In this document: one piece after another, positions 1 through 5,584 of the stretch
Position numbering within the stretch: the stretch's first letter is position 1
Layout of the letters: every line of letters begins with the position of its first letter
Assembly: GCA_945876155.1 (NCBI GenBank)
Contig: CAMCMW010000076.1
Location: forward strand, 1 to 6,946
From: an uncultured Ruminococcus sp.
Lineage (GTDB): Bacteria > Bacillota > Clostridia > Oscillospirales > Ruminococcaceae
Length of the DNA stretch: 6,946 nucleotides
Reading direction: 5' to 3'
The notes under the pieces: generated by a model
What the model was told of the DNA's origin: nothing
Seen by the model: only the letters and a program-made list of their open reading frames with translations
The model's database searches: none
Program-made: the position numbers and the translations under genes

Positions 1-495
1 AGAAACGTACAGTGGATGACTGCCCTGCGTGACCTGATGATTGACAACCGCATACACCACACATTCTGGTGCTTTAACGAAAATTCCAGTGACACCGGCG
101 GACTTATCAAGGGCGGTACTAACTGGACTGAGTGGGACGAGGACAAATACGCCTTCGTTGAACCGGCTCTCTGGCAGGACGAACAGGGACAGTTTATCAG
201 CCTTGACCACAAATATTCAGTGGGTGTCAACGGCATAAGCCTTGGGGAATACTACGACGGTACTCCCTCTGTCAAGCCTTCTGAAAGACCGTCAGACAAT
301 CCGGGCAGTGACGTGCTGAGGGGCGACGTAAACAAGGACAAGAAAGTCAACGTGTTCGATTCGTCACTTTTCAGAAAATACCTCCTGACAAACACTATCC
401 CTCCTAACAAGGATAACAGTGACTTTAACGGCGACGGTGAAATAAGCGTTGCTGACCTTACTGGTCTGAACCAGTTCCTGATTAACAAATCATAA
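1..495 (+). CDS. GH5 cellulase with C-terminal type-I dockerin (3' part only)
   Basis: The reading frame is open from base 1 (R-N-V-Q-W before the first Met), so this is the C-terminal 164 residues of a longer protein; the ATG at 16 is internal. The segment [17 protein letters not shown] resembles the last beta-strand of a GH5 endoglucanase barrel (compare W-x-W-N-P-N-S-G-D-T-G-G in GH5 cellulases of the Acidothermus E1 type). The catalytic acid/base and nucleophile glutamates lie upstream, outside the window. A Ser/Pro-rich linker ([15 protein letters not shown], about residues 90-104) leads to a dockerin of two calcium-binding repeats: [12 protein letters not shown] and [12 protein letters not shown]. 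The first repeat has Lys where Gly is usual at loop position 6. The dockerin should plug the enzyme into a cohesin of a cellulosome scaffold, where it would cut beta-1,4-glucan. GH8 follows 58 bases downstream on the same strand. Family GH5 is fairly secure; substrate and subfamily are inferred. Confidence 0.88.
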   Translation, partial: RNVQWMTALRDLMIDNRIHHTFWCFNENSSDTGGLIKGGTNWTEWDEDKYAFVEPALWQDEQGQFISLDHKYSVGVNGISLGEYYDGTPSVKPSERPSDNPGSDVLRGDVNKDKKVNVFDSSLFRKYLLTNTIPPNKDNSDFNGDGEISVADLTGLNQFLINKS

Positions 496-499
496 AAAT

Positions 500-530
500 T
501 GCTCTCCCGGGTGAATACTTTGGGAGAGCA
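500..530. terminator. Perfect 9-bp stem-loop between the GH5 and GH8 genes
   Basis: Bases 500-508 (TGCTCTCCC) pair perfectly with 522-530 (GGGAGAGCA) around a 13-base loop, starting five bases after the GH5 stop codon. Read on the plus strand the stem is followed by TTAATATATC, a poor U-tract, and the GH8 ribosome binding site begins only 10 bases later. Read on the minus strand it is followed by AATTTTT, a better U-tract. It may be a partial terminator or a 3'-end stabiliser for the GH5 message, letting GH8 be expressed at a lower level; a minus-strand terminator is also possible. Confidence 0.5.
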
Positions 531-540
531 TTAATATATC

Positions 541-546
541 AAGGAG
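541..546 (+). promoter_or_regulatory. Ribosome binding site of the GH8 gene
   Basis: AAGGAG lies 7 bases before the ATG at 554. This supports that start, which also gives a clean signal sequence. I see no convincing -10/-35 pair in the 58-base gap, so transcription from upstream of GH5 is likely. Confidence 0.85.
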
Positions 547-553
547 ATTATTT

Positions 554-1777
554 ATGTGGTTTAAAAAGAAAATTTCTGCCGTAGTTGCTGTACTGACGGT
601 TGTAATGATATGCTCCGCCGGCTGTGACTCAGCATCAGATGAAGTACACGAACAAACTGCTGATTTTACTAAAGACACAACGGACTTTTACGAAACATGG
701 AAGGACAGATATCTTCTGAAAAATCCCTATGTGACTGATGAAGCGCAGTATTACGTCTGGTACAGCGGAGAAACTTTTGAACAGAACAACTCCGAAACTG
801 CTATTACCGTCTCGGAGGCTCACGGCTACGGTATGCTTATTACTGCGTCCATGGCAGAATATGACAGCAATGCAAAGGAAATTTTTGACGGACTTTACCG
901 ATACTACAGGGCGCATCTCAGTGAGATAGGTTCTAACCTTATGGCGTGGCAGCAGAGTGATAACGGTACTGCGTTGGTAAACACCTCAGGGGCTGATTCG
1001 GCATCAGACGGCGATATGGATATTGCATACTCACTCCTCATGGCAGACAGTATCTGGGGCAGTGACGGAAAAATCAATTACAGACAATCCGCTGTTGACA
1101 TCATAAACGATATAATGACATACGAAGTCAACCAGACCGACTGGATAATTCAGCTTGGTGACTGGGTTTATTCAGAATATGACAGCCAGTACTACTCAGC
1201 CGCAAGAGCCTCTGATTTTATCGTTCAGTATATGCCGGTATTTGCAAAAGCCACCAATGACAAGCGCTGGCTGAACGTATATGACAGTACGTATGAGATA
1301 ATAAACAGTTTTACTGCGGAATATAAAACCGGTATTCTTCCCGATTTCATTGTGAAAGATGAAACCGGCAAGTTTGTTCCTGCACCGCCGGATTTCATGG
1401 AAAGCGAGTATGACGGCTGCTACTATTACAACAGCTGCCGTACCCCCTGGAGAATAAGTATGGATTACCTTGTAAACGGAAACCAGAATGCACTTGCTTT
1501 TGCGTCAGCAATAAATTCGTTCATCATTGATTTCACAAACGGTGACCCATGGGAAATCAAAGCCGGCTACACTCCCGACGGTACTCCTGTTGAGGACTAC
1601 AATGACCTTTGTTTTACCGCTCCGTTTATGGTTTCAGCATTATGCGGTGACAACACACAATGGCATGACGCTGTACGTGATACCGTTGTTAATTACGGTG
1701 ATGACGTGTACTACGGTGATACAATAAAAATGCTCTGCCTTATTGCAGATGACGGCAAGTGGATAGTGCCGGAATAA
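554..1777 (+). CDS. Glycoside hydrolase family 8 protein, predicted lipoprotein
   Basis: 407 residues, complete. N-terminus: K4-K6, hydrophobic run 7-20, then S-A-G-C24, a slightly atypical lipobox, so the enzyme is probably lipid-anchored on the outer face of the membrane. GH8 signatures are clear: V-S-E88-A-H-G-Y-G-M with the expected proton-donor Glu; A150-S-D-G-D-x-D-I-A-Y-S-L-L-M-A-D-S-I-W168, which fits the PROSITE GH8 pattern throughout; Q-L-G-D-W around 200-204; and N293-S-C-R-T-P-W-R300. GH8 enzymes are inverting (alpha/alpha)6-barrel hydrolases acting on cellulose, mixed-linkage glucan, xylan or chitosan. In many of them the catalytic base is an Asp directly before the [AS]-x-R motif; here it is Asn293. 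Glu283 in the preceding D-F-M-E-S loop is the likely base, as in the chitosanase/lichenase subgroup (GH8b), from memory of that family. It has no dockerin, unlike its GH5 neighbour. The exact substrate is not determinable here; a mixed beta-glucanase or chitosanase-like activity is the best guess. Confidence 0.92.
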   Translation: MWFKKKISAVVAVLTVVMICSAGCDSASDEVHEQTADFTKDTTDFYETWKDRYLLKNPYVTDEAQYYVWYSGETFEQNNSETAITVSEAHGYGMLITASMAEYDSNAKEIFDGLYRYYRAHLSEIGSNLMAWQQSDNGTALVNTSGADSASDGDMDIAYSLLMADSIWGSDGKINYRQSAVDIINDIMTYEVNQTDWIIQLGDWVYSEYDSQYYSAARASDFIVQYMPVFAKATNDKRWLNVYDSTYEIINSFTAEYKTGILPDFIVKDETGKFVPAPPDFMESEYDGCYYYNSCRTPWRISMDYLVNGNQNALAFASAINSFIIDFTNGDPWEIKAGYTPDGTPVEDYNDLCFTAPFMVSALCGDNTQWHDAVRDTVVNYGDDVYYGDTIKMLCLIADDGKWIVPE

Positions 1778-1793
1778 TCCCATACAAAAACGC

Positions 1794-1820
1794 AAGACGC
1801 CGCATCTGAAACGGCGTCTT
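1794..1820. terminator. Bidirectional intrinsic terminator between convergent genes
   Basis: AAGACGCCG (1794-1802) and CGGCGTCTT (1812-1820) form a perfect 9-bp stem with a 9-base loop. On the plus strand it is followed by TATTATTGAT after the paired TT; on the minus strand by GCGTTTTTG. It sits 16 bases after the GH8 stop and 11 bases beyond the end of the CotH gene, so it can end both convergent transcripts. Confidence 0.85.
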
Positions 1821-1831
1821 TATTATTGATA

Positions 1832-4621
1832 TCAGTCGGGAATATTCACCTCAGTAAGTGAAACATTTTTTACCACATAGTTTCCGGCGGCACTTCCGTA
1901 GTTGAAGTACAAAAACCAGTCAGAGGCAGACGTTTCCTCCATACATATTGTGTATGAATACTCCGTCAGCTCCGGCGTCAGCGCAGTACTGCCGTACCAG
2001 CAGCCGGGATAGGTCGTTCCCACCTGGCGAATAATACCTATATCCATTGTCACATCTGTTGTACAGGACGCCTCAAAGGTAAGACGGTAGACTTTGCCTT
2101 TTTCCAGTTGAAGTCCCCTTGCCTGTGCCTGAATGTCCCACGGATTCGCTGCCTTTGCGCCTACGTTTGCAGTAAACGAGTTTTCAGCAGTACTGTAGGA
2201 GAATGTCGCCGCACCGTAATGTGTCCAGGACGAAACCGCCGGTATCATATTCTCTCCGGTGTCAGGCAAAGCATTTCCCACAAGCAGGTCAAGATAGTAC
2301 TTTGCATAACGAGGACGTGTAGTAAAGAAATTTTTCAGTCTTGAAACCTCACTGTTGAAACTGTTGTTTACCCAGCTTGCGTTAAAGCGGTTATTTGTAG
2401 CAAAAATCACATCTTTGTACGCTGACACATACTCATTAATTTTTGCCTCGGCAGCTTCCGGTGCAAAATTGTTGTTCATGATTTCAATGTAGTTGTCATA
2501 GAATGCCTGTCTGAATTCATCATTTTCAATAAGGCTGTAGAAAATATTTGCAAAGTTATACGGGACTTCTTTTCTGTACATTGAACCCAGCGTATCAAAA
2601 CCGCTTGCCGTTCTGCTCTCACTGTACAAGCCTGTGGAATATTCCGTGTCATACAGCGTAAAGCGCCATTTTCCGTCGGCATACGGTGTGTCCGGGTCTG
2701 TGGTATTGGAACGCCACATCTGCCAGTTGTTGAGATATTCAGTTGCCCAGTCGGTATTGTTAATGTAGGTTTCAATTGCTATGTAATCCATGAAATTCTG
2801 TATATCCAGGGTGTCGCATACTCTCTGATAGTTTTCAGGGACGGTCATATCAGCTGTGGCAGCCCAGTTGCAGAACTCCTCATATTCCTTTGCAATCTCA
2901 GCAGAACCCTCACACTCACCGTTTTTCAGCAGCGTTACATTGTTCTTGTCAATACCATAGTGTGACTGAATATATTCCGGCTCAATCTTTTCACGGATAA
3001 AATAGAATCCCCAGAATTCGCCGTCAATAAACATCACGCAGGGTTCAGCGCCCTGAATGTCAACAGCTCTGTCGGACACCATATCCTGAATCAGCGCATC
3101 TCTGAAATGAAGTACCTGGTTATCTGTACCGCCGTTTCTGAGAGTTACCTTGTCGAAGGAATCAATAACGTTTCCGTTTTCATCAGTCAGTCCCTCGATA
3201 AATTCGTACTTCATGTCCGAACTGCCGTACTCGCCCCTTGCATAAAGTCTGATACTCTTCTGTGCAAAAGACCTTGACCATTTTCCGGCAATTCTTGCGC
3301 CCACATCAGCAGTATAGGCAAGCTTTCCGCTTTCAAATACCTGAACATTCACCGGTACTTCCCACTCTCTGCCGTCCTTGTTGTAGTTAGTCGGATTAGC
3401 GGTATCGCCGGGCTGATATTCCACATACTCGTCACTTTCAGCCCATTCATGATATCCGCTGCCCACCATGTAGATACCGGTATCATCATTAAAGAAGTTG
3501 TCACCGTCAGTCGAAAGGGAAACCACTTTCATATCGCTGTAGTACGAGGCAGTTTTCCCCACAAAATAGCTGTTTGTTGCAACACTGCTGTATTTACCCT
3601 CCGCAGTTTTTGATACAGCCCTTACAACTATTCCCTTGTCCACCTTGCCTGTGGGGTGAGTATAGTCATAGAGAACAATATCGTCAAGAGCGCTGTATTT
3701 GTTGGGGTCACTTGTGTTGTTGTAAATATTTATCTCGTCAGTGTATACCGCAGCAGTGGAAGATGTTCTGGGGTCACTGCCGTCGGTTGTGTAGTAAATC
3801 GTGTTGTTATCCGTGTCACTCAGTCCGAGCATAAATTCAGTATCGTAAAATCCGCCCTCAATGGAGAATACCGGCTGTGCAACCGCTGTTACATCTTCTG
3901 CTGTGTCATTGCTCTCCCCCGGAGTTGGTGTCAGCTGTGTAAAGTTTTCAGAACCGTTTGCAAACCGACCCCAGGTCACGTCCTCTGCCAGTTCCGGTAC
4001 AGCTACAGCGTCAATCTCACCGTAATCCGGGTGGGTAAGGTAAATAGTTTCCCCGATGGCACTGATTTTAAATGCGGCGTGGTACTCCCCTTCCGCCTGA
4101 TTCAAAGCGTCGTCGCAAAAAACAATGACATAGCCTCCTCCCGGAATTACCGTGTTTTCCGGAAAAGCAAACTTGAATTTATTCTTTGCACCGTCCGATA
4201 CGCCGATACCGTCAAGAGAAATCTCATGGTCTGAGGAATTGTAAATCTCAATCCAGTCCGGATTCGCCCCGGAAGCGTCCGTTAAGGAGTTACCATTTGA
4301 GGAGCAGACCTCGTTGATAAGCAATGGGGAGTATTCCTCAGCCGCTTTGCCGACTGCTCTTCTGAGACATACCAGGTCAAAAATGTCCACATTACCGTCG
4401 CCGTTGTAATCGGCATTGCCCCCCTGCACGTCAGTCAGAGAACCAGCGCCAACCAGATGTTTCTGCAAAATAGTGATATCCTGAATATTGTTTTTGCCGT
4501 CAAGATTCACGTCACCGGCAAGCACATCTTCGGCAGTGGCAGACAAGTTCAGCTGGGGCAGGAGTGCAGATGCGGCTGTCAGAAAAGCAGTCAGGGCAGC
4601 CGCAATTTTTCCTTTCACCAT
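1832..4621 (-). CDS. Secreted dockerin / lamin-tail / CotH kinase-like / CBM-like multidomain protein
   Basis: 929 residues. Signal peptide with cleavage likely after S-A-T-A30. Dockerin 33-92 directly at the mature N-terminus (D37-V-N-L-D-G and D71-Y-N-G-D-G-N-V-D-I-F-D). Lamin-tail-type beta domain about 98-225 (L-L-I-N-E-V ... D-W-I-E-I-Y-N-S-S ... I-P-G-G-G-Y-V). Chitobiase/hexosaminidase C-terminal-like domain about 249-353 (I-Y-Y-T-T-D-G-S-D-P). CotH domain about 363-780: A-D-V-G-A-R-I-A-G-K-W-S-R with K455, R-N496 in the L-R-N-G motif, F-I-D-G-E-F-W-G-F-Y-F-I-R-E-K, N622-T-D624, K-W-R-F-T-L-Y-D658-T-E660. C-terminal jelly-roll module about 790-925 like CBM4/9 (N-P-W-D-I-Q-A-Q ... K-G-K-V-Y-R-L-T-F-E-A). 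In Bacillus spore coats CotH is an atypical protein kinase; dockerin-bearing CotH proteins are known from cellulosomal ruminococci, with no settled role. Putative catalytic acids D624 and D658 are kept, though the usual DxD reads DTE. It likely acts on the cellulosome surface; kinase activity is inferred only. It is a monocistronic unit with its own promoter. Confidence 0.9.
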   Translation of the reverse strand: MVKGKIAAALTAFLTAASALLPQLNLSATAEDVLAGDVNLDGKNNIQDITILQKHLVGAGSLTDVQGGNADYNGDGNVDIFDLVCLRRAVGKAAEEYSPLLINEVCSSNGNSLTDASGANPDWIEIYNSSDHEISLDGIGVSDGAKNKFKFAFPENTVIPGGGYVIVFCDDALNQAEGEYHAAFKISAIGETIYLTHPDYGEIDAVAVPELAEDVTWGRFANGSENFTQLTPTPGESNDTAEDVTAVAQPVFSIEGGFYDTEFMLGLSDTDNNTIYYTTDGSDPRTSSTAAVYTDEINIYNNTSDPNKYSALDDIVLYDYTHPTGKVDKGIVVRAVSKTAEGKYSSVATNSYFVGKTASYYSDMKVVSLSTDGDNFFNDDTGIYMVGSGYHEWAESDEYVEYQPGDTANPTNYNKDGREWEVPVNVQVFESGKLAYTADVGARIAGKWSRSFAQKSIRLYARGEYGSSDMKYEFIEGLTDENGNVIDSFDKVTLRNGGTDNQVLHFRDALIQDMVSDRAVDIQGAEPCVMFIDGEFWGFYFIREKIEPEYIQSHYGIDKNNVTLLKNGECEGSAEIAKEYEEFCNWAATADMTVPENYQRVCDTLDIQNFMDYIAIETYINNTDWATEYLNNWQMWRSNTTDPDTPYADGKWRFTLYDTEYSTGLYSESRTASGFDTLGSMYRKEVPYNFANIFYSLIENDEFRQAFYDNYIEIMNNNFAPEAAEAKINEYVSAYKDVIFATNNRFNASWVNNSFNSEVSRLKNFFTTRPRYAKYYLDLLVGNALPDTGENMIPAVSSWTHYGAATFSYSTAENSFTANVGAKAANPWDIQAQARGLQLEKGKVYRLTFEASCTTDVTMDIGIIRQVGTTYPGCWYGSTALTPELTEYSYTICMEETSASDWFLYFNYGSAAGNYVVKNVSLTEVNIPD

Positions 4622-4630
4622 AATTTACTA

Positions 4631-4635
4631 CCTTC
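4631..4635 (-). promoter_or_regulatory. Ribosome binding site of the CotH-domain gene
   Basis: On the minus strand GAAGG lies 9 bases upstream of the ATG at 4621. It is weaker than the GGAGG sites of the neighbouring operon but fixes a start that yields a good signal peptide. Confidence 0.7.
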
Positions 4636-4657
4636 TTTCCGTTCATTGATACTTTTT

Positions 4658-4666
4658 ATCATAGCA
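4658..4666 (-). promoter_or_regulatory. Extended -10 promoter for the CotH-domain gene
   Basis: Read on the minus strand: TG-C-TATGAT, an extended -10 element ending about 37 bases before the start codon. No good TTGACA is present at the usual -35 distance; that stretch is T-rich. The upstream gene ends in a terminator at 4716-4740, so an independent promoter is expected here. This is a prediction from consensus only. Confidence 0.55.
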
Positions 4667-4715
4667 TACTTCCTAAAAAAATGAAACAGTTTTGAAATAA
4701 TTTGAATAAAATAAA

Positions 4716-4740
4716 CCTCCGGCTTAGCATTAACCGGAGG
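4716..4740 (-). terminator. Intrinsic terminator of the paaK operon
   Basis: CCTCCGG (4716-4722) pairs with CCGGAGG (4734-4740). The stem can extend by TTA/TAA across a one-base bulge, leaving a GCAT loop. On the minus strand it is followed by TTTATTTTATT, a good U-rich tail. It lies 15 bases past the end of the zinc-ribbon gene and ends that operon before the CotH promoter. Confidence 0.82.
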
Positions 4741-4755
4741 CATAAGAAATTTTTA

Positions 4756-5124
4756 TCAGTCAAAATCGTCTTCGCTTGTAGGGAGCTTTGCACCGCACAC
4801 ACCGCAGAACTGGAATTTATCCTGAACCTCAGCCTGACATTTCGGACAGATTCTGACACCTTTAAGTCCCTGAAGTTCAAACTTCATCTTCTTGATTCTT
4901 CTCTTTCTTGTGTCGATATCGTCGCAGTAAGCTTTCAGCTCGTCAGTATTTTCAGGGGTCTTGTAGTAAGTCTTGCCGATATCCGCAAAGATTTCCATGA
5001 TTCTTTCTTCCTCGTAAAGAATCTTTCTTTTGAGGTTGCTTGTGTCTGAAATGTTCTTTGTTTTCTCGTTCACGTTTCTGCTGGCATCGCTTACTACGTC
5101 ACCAATCTTGTTAAAAATTCCCAT
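4756..5124 (-). CDS. Small coiled-coil protein with C-terminal zinc ribbon, function unknown
   Basis: 122 residues, complete. Residues 1-90 are rich in Lys, Glu, Asp and Arg and predicted helical or coiled coil (for example K32-R-K-I-L-Y-E-E-E-R). The C-terminus has a rubredoxin-knuckle type zinc ribbon: C93-P-K-C96, ten residues, C107-G-V-C110-G, then an acidic tail S-E-D-D-F-D. There is no signal peptide or membrane segment, so it is cytoplasmic. Start: GGAGG (5133-5137) is 8 bases before ATG. The gene begins 14 bases after the ACT gene stop and the ribosome binding site abuts that stop, so the two are probably translationally coupled. Proteins of this build (helical N-terminus, double-Cys C-terminus) are frequent in Firmicutes and mostly hypothetical. 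I do not recognise a specific function; binding of protein or nucleic acid partners through the ribbon is only a guess. Confidence 0.85.
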   Translation of the reverse strand: MGIFNKIGDVVSDASRNVNEKTKNISDTSNLKRKILYEEERIMEIFADIGKTYYKTPENTDELKAYCDDIDTRKRRIKKMKFELQGLKGVRICPKCQAEVQDKFQFCGVCGAKLPTSEDDFD

Positions 5125-5132
5125 TGATTTTT

Positions 5133-5141
5133 CCTCCGTTA
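5133..5141 (-). promoter_or_regulatory. Stop/ribosome-binding-site junction, ACT gene to zinc-ribbon gene
   Basis: On the minus strand this reads TAA-C-GGAGG, then 8 bases, then ATG. The stop of the ACT gene is one base away from the Shine-Dalgarno of the next gene, an arrangement that favours coupled translation. Confidence 0.8.
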
Positions 5142-5567
5142 CATATCATAAATTTCCTGGCTTGTAAGCAGTTTGATACCTGCTTTGCCCAGTACATCAG
5201 CAGCGTACTTGTTATCTGCAACCCTGAGTATCACATAGGCGATATTCTCAGACTTGCTCACAAACGCATACATATATTCAACGCTTATCTTGTTGTCGTA
5301 AAGCGTATCCATAACCTTTGCAAGTCCTCCCGGACTATCCTCAACACCAACAGCAAGCACGTCTGTTATAGTAACAGTGCAGTCAGCGTCTTTGAGTGCA
5401 GCACAAGCCTTGTCAGGGTCATTGACGATAAGTCTTAAAATACCGAAATCCTTTGTGTCCGCAATTGAAAGCGCACGGATATCAACGCCGTTGTCTTTGA
5501 GAATATTTGTCATTGCTTTCAGTCTGCCCGGCTTGTTTTCAACGAAAATAGAAATCTGTTTTACCAT
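5139..5567 (-). CDS. Tandem ACT-domain protein (amino-acid sensing)
   Basis: 142 residues made of two ACT domains and nothing else: about 3-67 (Q-I-S-I-F-V-E-N-K-P-G-R-L, R-L-I-V-N) and 70-137 (V-L-A-V-G-V-E-D-S-P-G-G-L, Y-V-I-L-R-V). The N-K-P-G-R-L and D-S-P-G-G-L turns are the usual small-ligand loops, and ACT domains commonly bind amino acids and control enzyme activity. Stand-alone tandem ACT proteins are frequently encoded beside phenylacetate-CoA ligase genes in anaerobic Firmicutes, which fits its position 14 bases after paaK. It is cytoplasmic. A role in sensing aromatic or branched-chain amino acids and tuning the ligase or the oxidoreductase is inferred, not shown. Start is fixed by GGAGG 8 bases upstream of the ATG. 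Confidence 0.9.
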   Translation of the reverse strand: MVKQISIFVENKPGRLKAMTNILKDNGVDIRALSIADTKDFGILRLIVNDPDKACAALKDADCTVTITDVLAVGVEDSPGGLAKVMDTLYDNKISVEYMYAFVSKSENIAYVILRVADNKYAADVLGKAGIKLLTSQEIYDM

Positions 5568-5575
5568 AATGATAT

Positions 5576-5584
5576 CCTCCTTTA
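5576..5584 (-). promoter_or_regulatory. Stop/ribosome-binding-site junction, paaK to ACT gene
   Basis: On the minus strand this reads TAA-A-GGAGG, then 8 bases, then ATG: the same geometry as the next junction downstream. The paaK stop overlaps the extended AAGGAGG, so termination and re-initiation are likely linked. Confidence 0.8.

Noticed and set aside
16..18. ATG at 16 as the true start of the GH5-dockerin protein
   Set aside because: The frame is open to the window edge, the preceding codons (RNVQW) continue the GH5 barrel, there is no ribosome binding site and no signal peptide would follow.
496..553. Riboswitch in the GH5-GH8 gap
   Set aside because: Only 58 bases with one simple hairpin; no aptamer-like core or alternative pairing visible.
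554..1777. GH8 as BcsZ, the cellulase of a cellulose synthase operon
   Set aside because: No bcs genes nearby, the neighbour is a dockerin-bearing GH5, and the base position is Asn rather than the Asp of BcsZ.
3656..4234. Plus-strand open frame of 192 codons
   Set aside because: It lies wholly opposite the lamin-tail and chitobiase-like part of the CotH-protein gene, has Cys/Val-rich low-sense composition, no ribosome binding site and no recognisable domain.
4702..5049. Plus-strand open frame of 115 codons
   Set aside because: Starts inside the operon terminator and runs antisense through the zinc-ribbon gene; no domain and no ribosome binding site.
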